NCBI GenBank assembly: GCA_030693515.1
Contig: JAUYAK010000038.1
Location: forward strand, 1-44,590
DNA length: 44,590 nucleotides
From: Opitutaceae bacterium
GTDB taxonomy: Bacteria > Verrucomicrobiota > Verrucomicrobiia > Opitutales > Opitutaceae
Direction of reading: 5' to 3'
Positions 26,724-35,047 of the stretch are shown here, piece after piece. The translations under genes and the position numbers were made by a program. The notes under the pieces are model-generated. The model ran no database searches, was not told the DNA's origin, and saw nothing but the letters and a program-made list of their open reading frames with translations. Every line of letters begins with the position of its first letter. Positions within the stretch are counted from its first letter, which is position 1.

Positions 26724-27299
26724 TCAGAGCTTCCGGCGAAGCGCGGCCAAACCGAGGATGCTCAAACCCATCAAAAAGACCGCAGAACCACCATCCGGAA
26801 CTCCGCCGGCCGTGGCCCCCGAAATCGTGAGGGTGCCGGTCCAGTTGGGCTGGCTGGTGTTCCAGTCGGAATAATCCACGGTATTCATCCCAGTGATTTG
26901 GTAGGTGTAGACACCCGCCGCAAGGCCAGTAAAGGTGGCGCCCTGCCACCGAGTTACAGTTAGAGTGTTGTTTACCGTCTGATTATACTGCCCTTGGGCA
27001 CCACCGCTATTGGGGGCGTAAAAGTTATTCGTTCCGTCAATCAACTGTGCCGGTTGCACAGCAAAAAGCTGGTTGAAGGCGATGGGCCCGACGGGTGCGC
27101 TTGGACCCGCAATAAGGGAAATAGACCCCTCATTAGGTGCACCGGTGTGGTAAGAGCCCAAGACGATGGTCACGCTACCGGGCGAACCCGCGTTGTAGGT
27201 GCCCAAGCTGACCGTATGGGCGCTCGCGCTATGGGCGACGAGGCCGAGTCCAGCGGCTGCAATAAGCGCCCGGAGTGTTTGGCTGATGGATGTATTCAT
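26724..27299 (-). CDS. VPDSG-CTERM (PEP-CTERM-like) exported surface protein
   Basis: The 191-residue protein has a signal peptide (about 28 residues, ending in HSASA). A Gly/Ser/Thr/Asn-rich beta-type body follows with no recognised domain (TVSLGTYNAGSPGSVTIVLG; NNTLTVTRWQGATFTGLAAGVYTY in pieces). The C-terminal sorting signal is VPDGGSAVFLMGLSILGLAAL then RRKL: a VPD-G motif, a hydrophobic span and a basic end. Such tails are processed by an exosortase and the protein is then released or displayed at the surface; no exosortase gene is in the window. The gene is alone, with its own intrinsic terminator, in a lower-GC island. Its role is unknown; related proteins have been linked to extracellular polysaccharide or biofilm. 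Confidence 0.85.
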   Translation of the reverse strand: MNTSISQTLRALIAAAGLGLVAHSASAHTVSLGTYNAGSPGSVTIVLGSYHTGAPNEGSISLIAGPSAPVGPIAFNQLFAVQPAQLIDGTNNFYAPNSGGAQGQYNQTVNNTLTVTRWQGATFTGLAAGVYTYQITGMNTVDYSDWNTSQPNWTGTLTISGATAGGVPDGGSAVFLMGLSILGLAALRRKL

Positions 27300-27759
27300 G
27301 ATGTTGGATGTTGATGCTGGTTTTTGAATTGCCCGGAATTTAAGCAACAACTCTTTAAAGCATACACCGATCCTGGGTGGTATAAAATTACTTAACATAT
27401 TGTAGTAATGCGTATTAAAATTTTATTGAAGTCGAAAATGATCGCGCGCTGTTTCGTGAAAGTGTAAGAAAAGCTGACAAGCGGAGTGTCTTCGATCTCT
27501 GCTGCGCCTGTGTGCATCCACAGGCTGCTTGCGGCCCGCGGTCCGACAACAAGCCGTTCGCTCTGGTGCCCGATGGCAAGTTCCCCGGCATGGCCCGATT
27601 GGTGCCCACAGTGCAGCCCGCTCCTGACGTGGGTCGTATTGTCCGGCTACGCCTATGGCAGGCCTGCCCTTACCTTTTCGCTCACCGGCCGGTCAACCGC
27701 GCCATTGGCGGCGCGAGCTCCTGCCCCGCATCGCCAAGTCCAAGACCGCGACGCCGTGA
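27300..27759. other. Intergenic region, low-GC then GC-rich, no gene recognised
   Basis: The left part (27300-27440) is AT-rich and should hold the VPDSG-CTERM promoter; no clear -35/-10 pair stands out. The right part (about 27440-27759) is GC-rich and has short open frames on both strands without recognisable products. It may be eroded coding sequence. Confidence 0.45.
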
Positions 27760-29235
27760 TCACTTTTTCGCCTTCGCTGCCTTGCCCTTTTTTCCGTCGA
27801 CCGCGGGCGCGTCGCCGAGATCGGGGAGCGGGAGGTAGTCGAAATCGACGATCATTTTTTCGGCAAGGGCGGTGCGCAGGGCCATTTCGGTTTCGCGGAG
27901 CGCGGGTGTGCCGCTGAGGTTGTTCAGCTCCGAGGGATCGGCGTCGAGGTCGTAGAGTTCGTAGACGGGGCGCGGCGTGGTGAAGTAGGTGGCGCGCAGA
28001 CCGGCGCTGAGTTTGCCCTCGGCGTTGGCCGCGATCATCTGCTGCCAGCCGGCGCCGCTCGCGGAATCGACCGGCGAGTAGGGAATCCACGGCGTGCAGT
28101 TATAGATGAGCTTGTAGCGTTCGCTGCGGACCGCGCGGCCGAGGTCATAGCTGCTGCTGCGAATCGCGGCCGTCACCGGGGCGGTGCCGTGCGGCCCGCG
28201 CTCGATAAAGATGTGCGCGCGCGGCGTGTGGCGCTCGCCTTTCAGCAGCGGGAGGAAACTCACGCCGCTCATCTTGGGCCCCGGGGCGAGGCCCGCGGCG
28301 GCGAGGAGCGTGGGCGCGAGGTCCTCGTTGCTGAGCAGCGCGCGGGAGTCACCGCCCGGCTTGATCACGCCGGGCCAGCGGATGACGAGCGGGACGTTGG
28401 AGCCCGGATCGTAGAGGGAGCCCTTGCCGTGCGGGAGCGCGGCGCCGTTGTCGCCGGCGAAGACGACGAGGGTGTTGGCCGCAAAGCCGCGCGCGGCGAG
28501 GAGCTCAAGGACGGACTGCATGGAGCGGTCGAGCCGGTTGACCTCGGCGCAGTAGTCGGCGACCTGCTCGCGCATGCCGGGCAGGTCGGGCCAGTGCGCG
28601 GGGAGTTTCAGGGTTTTGGGATCGGGCCGGAACGAGGCATCGGCGTTCCAGATGTGGTGCGGGTCGCTGAAATTGAGCCAGAGGCAGAACGGTTTCTCCG
28701 CGGGCTTCCGGTCGAGGAATTCGCGCATCTGCTCGATGGCCTGGGTGTCGGAGCCCGTGCGCACGTAGTCCACGCGTTGCTCGAAGGTGCGCAGGCCGTG
28801 CTTCTCCATGATGGTACTGAGCGCGGAGCCGGCGTTGCGCGCGGAGCCGTCGAGGTGATACGAGCGGCCGGCGATGCCGGTGAAGTAGCCGGCCTTTTCG
28901 CGCAGGATCTCGGGAAAGGTGATCTCGTCGCGCGGGAGCGGGGAGGAGAAGCGCGTCATGCGCGCGGCCACGGCGGAGCGCCCGGTGAGGTAGGCGGCGC
29001 GGGCGGGCACGCATTGCGGCGCGGCGGTGAAGAACCGGTGGAACTTCATGCCCTCGGCCGCGAGCCGATCGAGGGCGGGAGTGCGGACGTTGGGGTCGCC
29101 GTAGGTGGAGAGAAACGGGTAGCTGTGGTCGTCGGAGAGGACGAAGAGGATGTTGGGCTTGGCCGCCGCCGTGGCCGCCAGGGCGCCCGTGGCGGATGCG
29201 ATGAGCAGGACAATCGTGGGGAGGAGGGTTTTCAT
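27760..29235 (-). CDS. Secreted sulfatase (CVPAR type)
   Basis: The 491-residue protein has a signal peptide (MKTLLPTIVLLIASATGALA). N-terminal metal ligands are in LFVLSDDHSYPF. The sulfatase signature CVPAR (Cys75), followed by AAYLTGR, fits the relaxed CxPxR form. Further motifs are FSDPHHIW, the second metal site FAGDNGAALPHGKGSLYDPG, and a C-terminal region with RSERYKLIYN and YELYDLDADPSELNNL. It probably acts in the periplasm on sulfated glycans; the substrate is unknown. The end is Lys-rich (DGKKGKAAKAKK). Its ATG overlaps the stop of the upstream propeller gene by an ATGA junction, so the two are almost certainly co-translated. Confidence 0.92.
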   Translation of the reverse strand: MKTLLPTIVLLIASATGALAATAAAKPNILFVLSDDHSYPFLSTYGDPNVRTPALDRLAAEGMKFHRFFTAAPQCVPARAAYLTGRSAVAARMTRFSSPLPRDEITFPEILREKAGYFTGIAGRSYHLDGSARNAGSALSTIMEKHGLRTFEQRVDYVRTGSDTQAIEQMREFLDRKPAEKPFCLWLNFSDPHHIWNADASFRPDPKTLKLPAHWPDLPGMREQVADYCAEVNRLDRSMQSVLELLAARGFAANTLVVFAGDNGAALPHGKGSLYDPGSNVPLVIRWPGVIKPGGDSRALLSNEDLAPTLLAAAGLAPGPKMSGVSFLPLLKGERHTPRAHIFIERGPHGTAPVTAAIRSSSYDLGRAVRSERYKLIYNCTPWIPYSPVDSASGAGWQQMIAANAEGKLSAGLRATYFTTPRPVYELYDLDADPSELNNLSGTPALRETEMALRTALAEKMIVDFDYLPLPDLGDAPAVDGKKGKAAKAKK

Positions 29236-30335
29236 GCGAGGCGCTCGAGTTTGATCGGGTAGGTCTGAAACGCGTTCCACTGGCAGACGATGAGGTCGCC
29301 GTTCGTGAGCACGCACACATCGTGGCCGTGATCGATGATCGGCTCGCCGCGGGCAAGGGGTGTGAGCTTGCCATCTACGTAGGTGGGCGCGGTGCCGCCG
29401 GGGGCGCTCGCGACGCGATTCTGCGCGTCGAGGACGACGGCGAAGCCGGAGGGGTTGCCGGGCAGTTTGCTCGCCACGGGATCGGTGGACCAGCAGACGC
29501 CGGCGTAGAGTTCCGCGCCGTAGAACACGGCGCGGCACACGCGGCAGCCGGGCACGGCGAGGGTCTCAAGGTATTTTCCGTCGAGCGTGAAGCGGCGGAA
29601 GCAGAGATCGGAACGCGAGGTGACGATGAGCGTAGCCTGGTCCGCGCCTGCGCGGAGATCGACGGCGATGCCGTGGGCGTTGCTCAGGCGCTGCTCGGCG
29701 GGCACCCCGGTGCGGCCGCCGAAGCGCGCGATGAATTTTCCGTTGCGGTCGTAGCGGAGGACGAAGTCGGAGCCGTAGCCATCGACGACGTAGATGTCGC
29801 CGTTGGGCGCGACGGCGGTCTCGGTGGGATTGAAGGGCATCGACGGCTCATAGGCGCCGACGCTCATGGGATGGCTGAGGGAAAAAATCTCGCGCCCCGT
29901 GAGGTCGATCTTGGTGACGCGGCCAGTCTGGCGGTAGCCGCCGTTGCCGTTTTTCCAGAGACCGGAGTCGCAGACGAAAAGAAACTCGGCGCCGTTTTCC
30001 TGCGCGAGGGTGAGGCCGTGGCAGCCGGGCCAGACGCTGCCCCAGGACTCGAGGATCGTGCCGTCGGGCTTGAAGACGAGCATCTGGTGCTCCGGGTGAT
30101 CGCCGACCATGAAGAGGCGGCCGTCGGCCACCTGCACCATTTCATGGCAGTTGAGGATCGGATGGTAGCGGGCCTGGCCGGGGCGGACCCAATCCTTGTG
30201 CACGCGGTAGCGGAAAGCGCCGTGGCCGACGATCGTGTCCTTTTTGGGATCGGCGGCGGCGAGGAGCGGTTGGATCCAAGTGGCGGCGGCGGCGGTGCCG
30301 AGGCCGGCGAGAAAGTGGCGGCGGGTGGGGAGCAT
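29232..30335 (-). CDS. Tat-exported NHL-type beta-propeller protein
   Basis: The 367-residue protein has a twin-arginine signal (RRHFLAGLGTAAAATW). The body has repeated beta-propeller strands: GRLFMVGDHPEHQMLVFKPDG, TAVAPNGDIYVVDGYGSD, RYDRNGKFIARFGG, NAHGIAVDL, and a final DVCVLTNGDLIVCQWN. This matches six-bladed NHL/SMP-30-like propellers that bind ligands or act as lactonase- or lyase-like enzymes; the activity is not predictable. It is translationally coupled to the downstream sulfatase (ATGA overlap), suggesting a shared pathway. It is divergent from the DUF1080-like gene across 146 bp. ATG 30335 begins the Tat signal. Confidence 0.82.
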   Translation of the reverse strand: MLPTRRHFLAGLGTAAAATWIQPLLAAADPKKDTIVGHGAFRYRVHKDWVRPGQARYHPILNCHEMVQVADGRLFMVGDHPEHQMLVFKPDGTILESWGSVWPGCHGLTLAQENGAEFLFVCDSGLWKNGNGGYRQTGRVTKIDLTGREIFSLSHPMSVGAYEPSMPFNPTETAVAPNGDIYVVDGYGSDFVLRYDRNGKFIARFGGRTGVPAEQRLSNAHGIAVDLRAGADQATLIVTSRSDLCFRRFTLDGKYLETLAVPGCRVCRAVFYGAELYAGVCWSTDPVASKLPGNPSGFAVVLDAQNRVASAPGGTAPTYVDGKLTPLARGEPIIDHGHDVCVLTNGDLIVCQWNAFQTYPIKLERLA

Positions 30336-30481
30336 GTTTTGGGGAATGGGGATGGGGGAGAGAGGAAACTGCGGGGTGGAATGCGGGTGGGCAAACGGGA
30401 TTTCGGCCGCGAGCAGTGCGGGCCAAGGCGGCGCTTGCGTCGGCCGTCGCGGGCGGTGTGATCGCGGCAGCCCCATTCCCC

Positions 30482-31135
30482 ATGAACATCCGACTTCGCC
30501 TTCCTGTTATTGTGTGCGCCGCGTTGGTCGCGCTTCCGTTGCACGCCGCCGAGCTTGAGCCGCTGCTGGGAAAGAAAGGGAAACTGCTGCTGGAGGAAAA
30601 ATTCGACGGCGACGTCGTGCCCAAAGGCTGGACGAAAAACACGGGCGCGTTGGCCGTGACTGGTGGCGCGCTGCATGCGGGCGAGGTGGCGAGCGACAAA
30701 CATGTGGGGGCGTTTCGCCGCGCTTTGCCGGTGCGGGACTGCGCGATCCAGGTGGACTTCACCTTTGCCGGTGCGACGGCGTTTCACCTCGGCTTCGATC
30801 CGGCGCCGGGCGAGTTGAAGAAAAAGGGCCATCTCTTCTCGCTCATCGTGACGCCCGCGCAGTGGTCGATCACGGAGCACGCCGACAAGGCGGACCCGAA
30901 GTCAAAGAACACGGTGCTGGCCAAGGCGGCGGTGAAGTTTCCGCGCGACCAGCGGTTCACGCTCCTGCTGGAGGTGAAGGGCGACGCGGTGGTCGCGCGC
31001 GTGGACGGCCGCGAGGCGCTGCGCGCGAGCGCCAAGGATTTCCACGTGAAGAAGCCGGGGCTCGTGTTTCGCGTCGCCGGTCCGGACGGCGCGGCGATGA
31101 TCTTCGACAACGTGAAGGTGTGGGAGCTGCATTAG
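30482..31135 (+). CDS. Secreted DUF1080-like (LamG-fold) protein
   Basis: The 217-residue protein has a signal peptide (MNIRLRLPVIVCAALVALPLHA). A single jelly-roll type domain follows: LLLEEKFDGDVVPKGW, FRRALPVRDCAIQVDFTF, FHLGFDPAPGELKKKGHLF, a Lys-rich loop and a final GAAMIFDNVKVWEL. This pattern is that of DUF1080/3-keto-disaccharide hydrolase or concanavalin-like domains in Verrucomicrobiota and Planctomycetota. The activity is a guess (carbohydrate binding or hydrolysis). It is a monocistronic plus-strand gene among minus-strand neighbours, followed at once by a large inverted repeat. Confidence 0.7.
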   Translation: MNIRLRLPVIVCAALVALPLHAAELEPLLGKKGKLLLEEKFDGDVVPKGWTKNTGALAVTGGALHAGEVASDKHVGAFRRALPVRDCAIQVDFTFAGATAFHLGFDPAPGELKKKGHLFSLIVTPAQWSITEHADKADPKSKNTVLAKAAVKFPRDQRFTLLLEVKGDAVVARVDGREALRASAKDFHVKKPGLVFRVAGPDGAAMIFDNVKVWELH

Positions 31136-31139
31136 GGCG

Positions 31140-31222
31140 GGTGGGCGGGCACGTCCCCGTGCCCGCATGGTGGAACGCGATGTCGGGGCAAGAATGCGGG
31201 CGCCGGGACGCGCCCGCCCACC
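31140..31222. repeat. Long GC-rich inverted repeat (family D)
   Basis: Two ~29-bp arms at 31140-31168 and 31194-31222 are near-perfect inverted copies, beginning GGTGGGCGGGC and ending GCCCGCCCACC, around a 25-bp loop. Each arm has an internal palindrome. It lies between the convergent DUF1080-like and receptor genes and could act as a bidirectional terminator. The short GCGGGCGTCCCTGCCCG at the right edge of the window (44574-44590) looks like part of another copy. Confidence 0.65.
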
Positions 31223-31223
31223 T

Positions 31224-34166
31224 TCAGAAGCTGAGCGTGGTCGTGAAGCTGAATTTGCGCGGCTCGAGCTGGTTGAAGCCGCTCTTCACCTGCATGCGCG
31301 GATTGCCGCCGGGGGCGGTGAGGGCGTTGCCGTTATTCGTGACCGCGCCGGGCAGGTTTTGCAGCTGGCCGGCTTGGATGACGCTGTAGCTGTTCCACTG
31401 CGGGCTGTCGTCATCGAGAAGGTTTGTGATGTTGATCTGGAAACGGGCCTGCACCTTGCCGAAGCGGCGGGTGTAGTTGGCGCCAGCGGTGGTCGACCAG
31501 GTGGGATCGACCCAGAGGTAGTCGTAGGCGGATTCGGCCGTCTGCTGCACGGTGGGATTCGCAGTGTTGAACTTGAGCCGTGGATCACGGCTGCCGACTT
31601 TCTTGTGCGCGCGGTAGTTGAAGCCGCCGTTGAGGCCGAGCCCCTTGAACCGGCCTTCGGTGATCCGATAGGAACCGGCGAGATTCACGCGATGGCGCTC
31701 AAGGTTGTTGCCGAGCGTGCCGGGCGTGGAGCCGTTGAGGCTGTTCTCGATGTTCTGCACGGCCTGGCGAATCTGGTCCGGAGCCAGGATGGCCTTACCC
31801 TCGACGACCGTGCCCGTCGTCGACTGGCCGGCGCGGTCATAGTAGGCGCGATTGGCTTCGAAGAAGGCCCGGCGGTCGCGGCTCTCGAACACGGTGTAAA
31901 CGATCGGGTGCGAGTAGTTGGCCGTGAGCGTGATGTTCCGCGTGGGATTCGCGGTGATCTCGGCTTCCCAGCCTTCCAGCTTGCGGGAGGCGACGTCCTG
32001 GAAGTTGAAGCCCGCGCCCGTGACGAAGCGGGTATCGGTAAACCCGAGGTTGTTGTAGAGGTTCTGCCAATCGCCGCGACCGCCCCAGGTGCTGAGTTGG
32101 TCAAACTGCTGCGTGTTATACTTGGTCAGCGTGACGTAGGCGATGCCGTCACCCATCGCGTAGCGCAGGCCGATGTCCTTGGTGGTCGAGCGGGTGAGGG
32201 GCGGGTTGTCCTCGGAGATGAGCGGGATGGTCGCATTGGCAATCTGCGCGAAGTTCGAGGAGTAGTTGGCCACGAACCCGAGCGGCGCGAGCAGGCGGCT
32301 CTTCCCGATGAACGGATAGGCGACGAGGCCGCCGCTGGGGCTCGTCTGCCAAATCTGCCGCTTGCGGTGCAGGCCGGGGACAAACACGCCTGACCCGCCG
32401 AAGGTCTCGAAGCCGCCGATATTCCGATACGTGACCGGATCGTTGCCGATACGGTTAAGGAAATCGCCATGCACGCGGTCGCGGCGCACGCTGCCCGTGA
32501 GCGCGAGGCGCTCGCCGAAGAAAGTGCTCTGCGAGACCAGCTGCCCATAGGTGATGGTGCGCTGGTTGATGTTGCCGCCGGTCTCGACGAAGGCCCAGTT
32601 GACACCGGGGACACTCGGCGGAGTGAAGCCGCTGAGCCTCGGGCGGGGATTGTCCCAATAGATGCGGTAACGGAGCTGGTTCATGGCGTTGTTGGCGTCC
32701 GGGGCCGCGGGGTTGTTGGCCCAGCGCCACGAGGAGGCCTTGGCTTCGAAGGTCGTGCGCCGCCAGCCGGCGTTGATGCTGAATCGCTGCTTGAAATCGA
32801 AGAAGCGCGGCAGGGCGAATTTGTAGGTGCCGGCGACCTTGTATTCGCGAACCCGGTCCTGCTGGTATTGGAAATTCTGCCCGAAGTCCGAGTAGGCTTT
32901 CCCGAAGTTCGGGTTGGGCTGGCCGTTCGGGAGGAGCCGGTTGACGTCGATGCGGTAGTCGCCGGGCAGCTGGTCGGTGTTTTCGTAATGGGGATCGCCG
33001 TCATTCTTCACGATGCCGATCTGCACGTAGAGGTCCTGCGAAAAGCGGTGATCCAGCCAGTAGGACTGCGCGTTGAAATCGCGGTTGATGACGGCATCAG
33101 CCGGCCCAAGGAAGAAGTCCTTTGAAACGCCCGGGCGGAAATTGGGGAGATCGGAGCGGCCTTCCCACGGAATCTGGTAACCCAGGCCGACGGAGGCGTA
33201 TTGGTTTCCGCGATAGTTGAGGAGGCTGTTGGTGCCGAAGTTCCAGACTTGGTAATCCTGCGTCGCGCTGATCTGCGTGAGGCCGAAGTTGGCGAAGCTG
33301 GCGATCGCGGTGTTGTTGGTGTTCACGGTGGTGCGATCCCAGCGCGAGGCCTGCTCGCCGTAGGTGCGGCGGTAGGCGACGTTCCTCTCAGCGTCGCGCT
33401 GAACCTCGGCGCGGAACCGGGTGTTGTCGGTAATCTTATAGGTGAGTGCGGCCGTGAGCCCGTTCTGCTTGTTGCTCGTGCCGTCCTGGTAGGCCTTGAT
33501 GTTCTGGTGCAGGAGGTTCATCCGGATGGCCAGCCGATCAGTGCCGTAGTTGGTATCCAAGGTCGCCCGGTAGCCGCCGAAACTGTCGATGCGGGCCGAG
33601 GTCGTGGTGAAGTTCGATCGCAGGCGGGCCTGCTTGCTCGTGCTGCCCTGGAGGCCGCCGGGGCCGCCGTCGCCGAAGAGCGCGGCGTTCGGGCCGCGGG
33701 AGAAATCGTAGCGCTCGGAGTTGTAGGAGTCGGCGACGTAGTAGTTGATGGAGCCGTTGCGCACCGGGAAATTGCCGTTGCCGTCGACCCCGCGGAAGCT
33801 CGTCTGGAAACGGTTGCCGCCGAAGGCGCCCGACTCGCCGCCAGTCGGGGCGTCGGCGCCCACTGTCCAAGCCAACGCCTGGTTCATGTCGGTCAGATCG
33901 AAATCCTCGAGGAATTCCTTCGTCATGACCGAGATTGAGGCCGGGGTGATGCGGAGGGGCGTGTCGGCCCGCCCGCCGGCGAGCGTGTTGCCGCCGAAGT
34001 AGCCGCGATCCTTGTCGGTGCTGACCTCAAAGGGCGTGAGCGTGATCGTTTCGCCGCTGGGGGTGGCGGGCCGGCTCGCGGGAGCGGCCGGAGCAGTTTG
34101 GGCGTGGAGATGCGCCGCGGCGGCGAGCCCGAGGGCGAAGACGAGGTGGCGATGGTGCGTGATCAT
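31224..34166 (-). CDS. TonB-dependent outer-membrane receptor
   Basis: Large outer-membrane receptor that imports a bound ligand using TonB energy. The 980-residue protein has a signal peptide (MITHHRHLVFALGLAAAA, cut near HAQ). A short segment with LTPFEVSTDKDRGY precedes the plug domain (ISVMTKEFLEDFDLTDMNQ, YDFSRGPNAALFGDG). A long beta-barrel of alternating aromatic strands ends in RKFSFTTTLSF with a C-terminal Phe. No STN or carboxypeptidase-like domain precedes the plug. The ligand is unknown; linkage to sulfatases and sugar-related enzymes suggests a glycan or derivative. A two-component regulator/kinase pair lies 175 bp upstream on the same strand. Confidence 0.93.
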   Translation of the reverse strand: MITHHRHLVFALGLAAAAHLHAQTAPAAPASRPATPSGETITLTPFEVSTDKDRGYFGGNTLAGGRADTPLRITPASISVMTKEFLEDFDLTDMNQALAWTVGADAPTGGESGAFGGNRFQTSFRGVDGNGNFPVRNGSINYYVADSYNSERYDFSRGPNAALFGDGGPGGLQGSTSKQARLRSNFTTTSARIDSFGGYRATLDTNYGTDRLAIRMNLLHQNIKAYQDGTSNKQNGLTAALTYKITDNTRFRAEVQRDAERNVAYRRTYGEQASRWDRTTVNTNNTAIASFANFGLTQISATQDYQVWNFGTNSLLNYRGNQYASVGLGYQIPWEGRSDLPNFRPGVSKDFFLGPADAVINRDFNAQSYWLDHRFSQDLYVQIGIVKNDGDPHYENTDQLPGDYRIDVNRLLPNGQPNPNFGKAYSDFGQNFQYQQDRVREYKVAGTYKFALPRFFDFKQRFSINAGWRRTTFEAKASSWRWANNPAAPDANNAMNQLRYRIYWDNPRPRLSGFTPPSVPGVNWAFVETGGNINQRTITYGQLVSQSTFFGERLALTGSVRRDRVHGDFLNRIGNDPVTYRNIGGFETFGGSGVFVPGLHRKRQIWQTSPSGGLVAYPFIGKSRLLAPLGFVANYSSNFAQIANATIPLISEDNPPLTRSTTKDIGLRYAMGDGIAYVTLTKYNTQQFDQLSTWGGRGDWQNLYNNLGFTDTRFVTGAGFNFQDVASRKLEGWEAEITANPTRNITLTANYSHPIVYTVFESRDRRAFFEANRAYYDRAGQSTTGTVVEGKAILAPDQIRQAVQNIENSLNGSTPGTLGNNLERHRVNLAGSYRITEGRFKGLGLNGGFNYRAHKKVGSRDPRLKFNTANPTVQQTAESAYDYLWVDPTWSTTAGANYTRRFGKVQARFQINITNLLDDDSPQWNSYSVIQAGQLQNLPGAVTNNGNALTAPGGNPRMQVKSGFNQLEPRKFSFTTTLSF

Positions 34167-34341
34167 CGTGGGGTTGGCGGGGGTTGGATTGCGGAACAAG
34201 CTACAAGCTGTGGGAGCACGGAGACTCGATGGAACGAGCCGCGTGCGGAGTCGGGGATTTCGAGACGGGGTAGGGAGCGCCGGAAGGATGCCACAAGCGG
34301 TCGCATTCCACCATCCTCCGATCGGACTACCGGCGGACGCC

Positions 34342-34971
34342 TCAGACCTTGAGCAGCCCGCGCTCGAAGCCGCGCGCCACCGCCTCAGCGCGGTCGGCGG
34401 CGTGCAGCTTCGCGAGGAGGGACTGGACGTGGGACTTGGCGGTCCACTCGGAAATCCCGAGCACGCGACCAATCTCGGCGTTGGTGAAACCCTGTCGCAC
34501 CAAACCCAGCACTTCCAGTTCACGGCGAGAGATGGCGCCGGTCTCGTGTTCGGCGGCCATCTGGGCGACGATTGATTTGCCAAACGACTTTTCCCCCGCG
34601 TGCACCTGGCGGATGGCGGCGATGAGTTCCGTCGGCCCTATGGTCTTGGTGACATAGCCGGACGCGCCGGCTTCGAGCGCATGCCGGAAGTCCTCCGGCG
34701 CCTCCGACGAAGTCAGCATCAGGACTCGGGCGCCGGAAAACTCGCGTCGCAGGCGCTGGAGCGTGGCGATCCCGTCCATCCCGGCCATGCTGATGTCGAG
34801 CAGCATGACATCCGGCTGGTGCTTCCGCCACACCTCAATCGCACCCGCCCCATCGGTCGCTTGGGCGACGACGTGCAAGCCAGGTTCCGAGGCCAAGACA
34901 CTGGCCAATCCCGCCCGGAGCACGGCGTGATCGTCCACCAAGGCGACGCGAATCGGGGAAGGCGTGGGCAT
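34342..34971 (-). CDS. NarL/LuxR-family response regulator
   Basis: The 209-residue protein has a receiver domain at ~7-120, with D13/D14, phosphoacceptor D59 (VMLLDISM) and the Lys of GYVTKT. It is followed by a LuxR-type helix-turn-helix at ~145-205 (ISRRELEVLGLVRQG, FTNAEIGRVLGIS, TAKSHVQSLLAKL). ATG 34971 is chosen because the receiver begins six residues in; earlier in-frame starts overlap the kinase gene. It lies 76 bp downstream of the kinase gene, its likely partner, and 175 bp upstream of the receptor gene, a possible target. Confidence 0.93.
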   Translation of the reverse strand: MPTPSPIRVALVDDHAVLRAGLASVLASEPGLHVVAQATDGAGAIEVWRKHQPDVMLLDISMAGMDGIATLQRLRREFSGARVLMLTSSEAPEDFRHALEAGASGYVTKTIGPTELIAAIRQVHAGEKSFGKSIVAQMAAEHETGAISRRELEVLGLVRQGFTNAEIGRVLGISEWTAKSHVQSLLAKLHAADRAEAVARGFERGLLKV

Positions 34972-35047
34972 CCGGAGCGAGGGAGTCGGCGCAGCATAGC
35001 AACGGCGACTCAGCTCGGCAATGGTCCGATCGGATGGTCCGGCGCGT

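Noticed and set aside
27512-27838. Plus-strand open frame between the VPDSG-CTERM gene and the sulfatase
   Set aside because: The product is Pro/Arg/Ala-rich with no recognisable domain and it runs antisense into the sulfatase 3' end.
34166-34583. In-frame upstream extension of the TonB-dependent receptor
   Set aside because: It overlaps the response-regulator gene in another frame, and the signal peptide begins at 34166.
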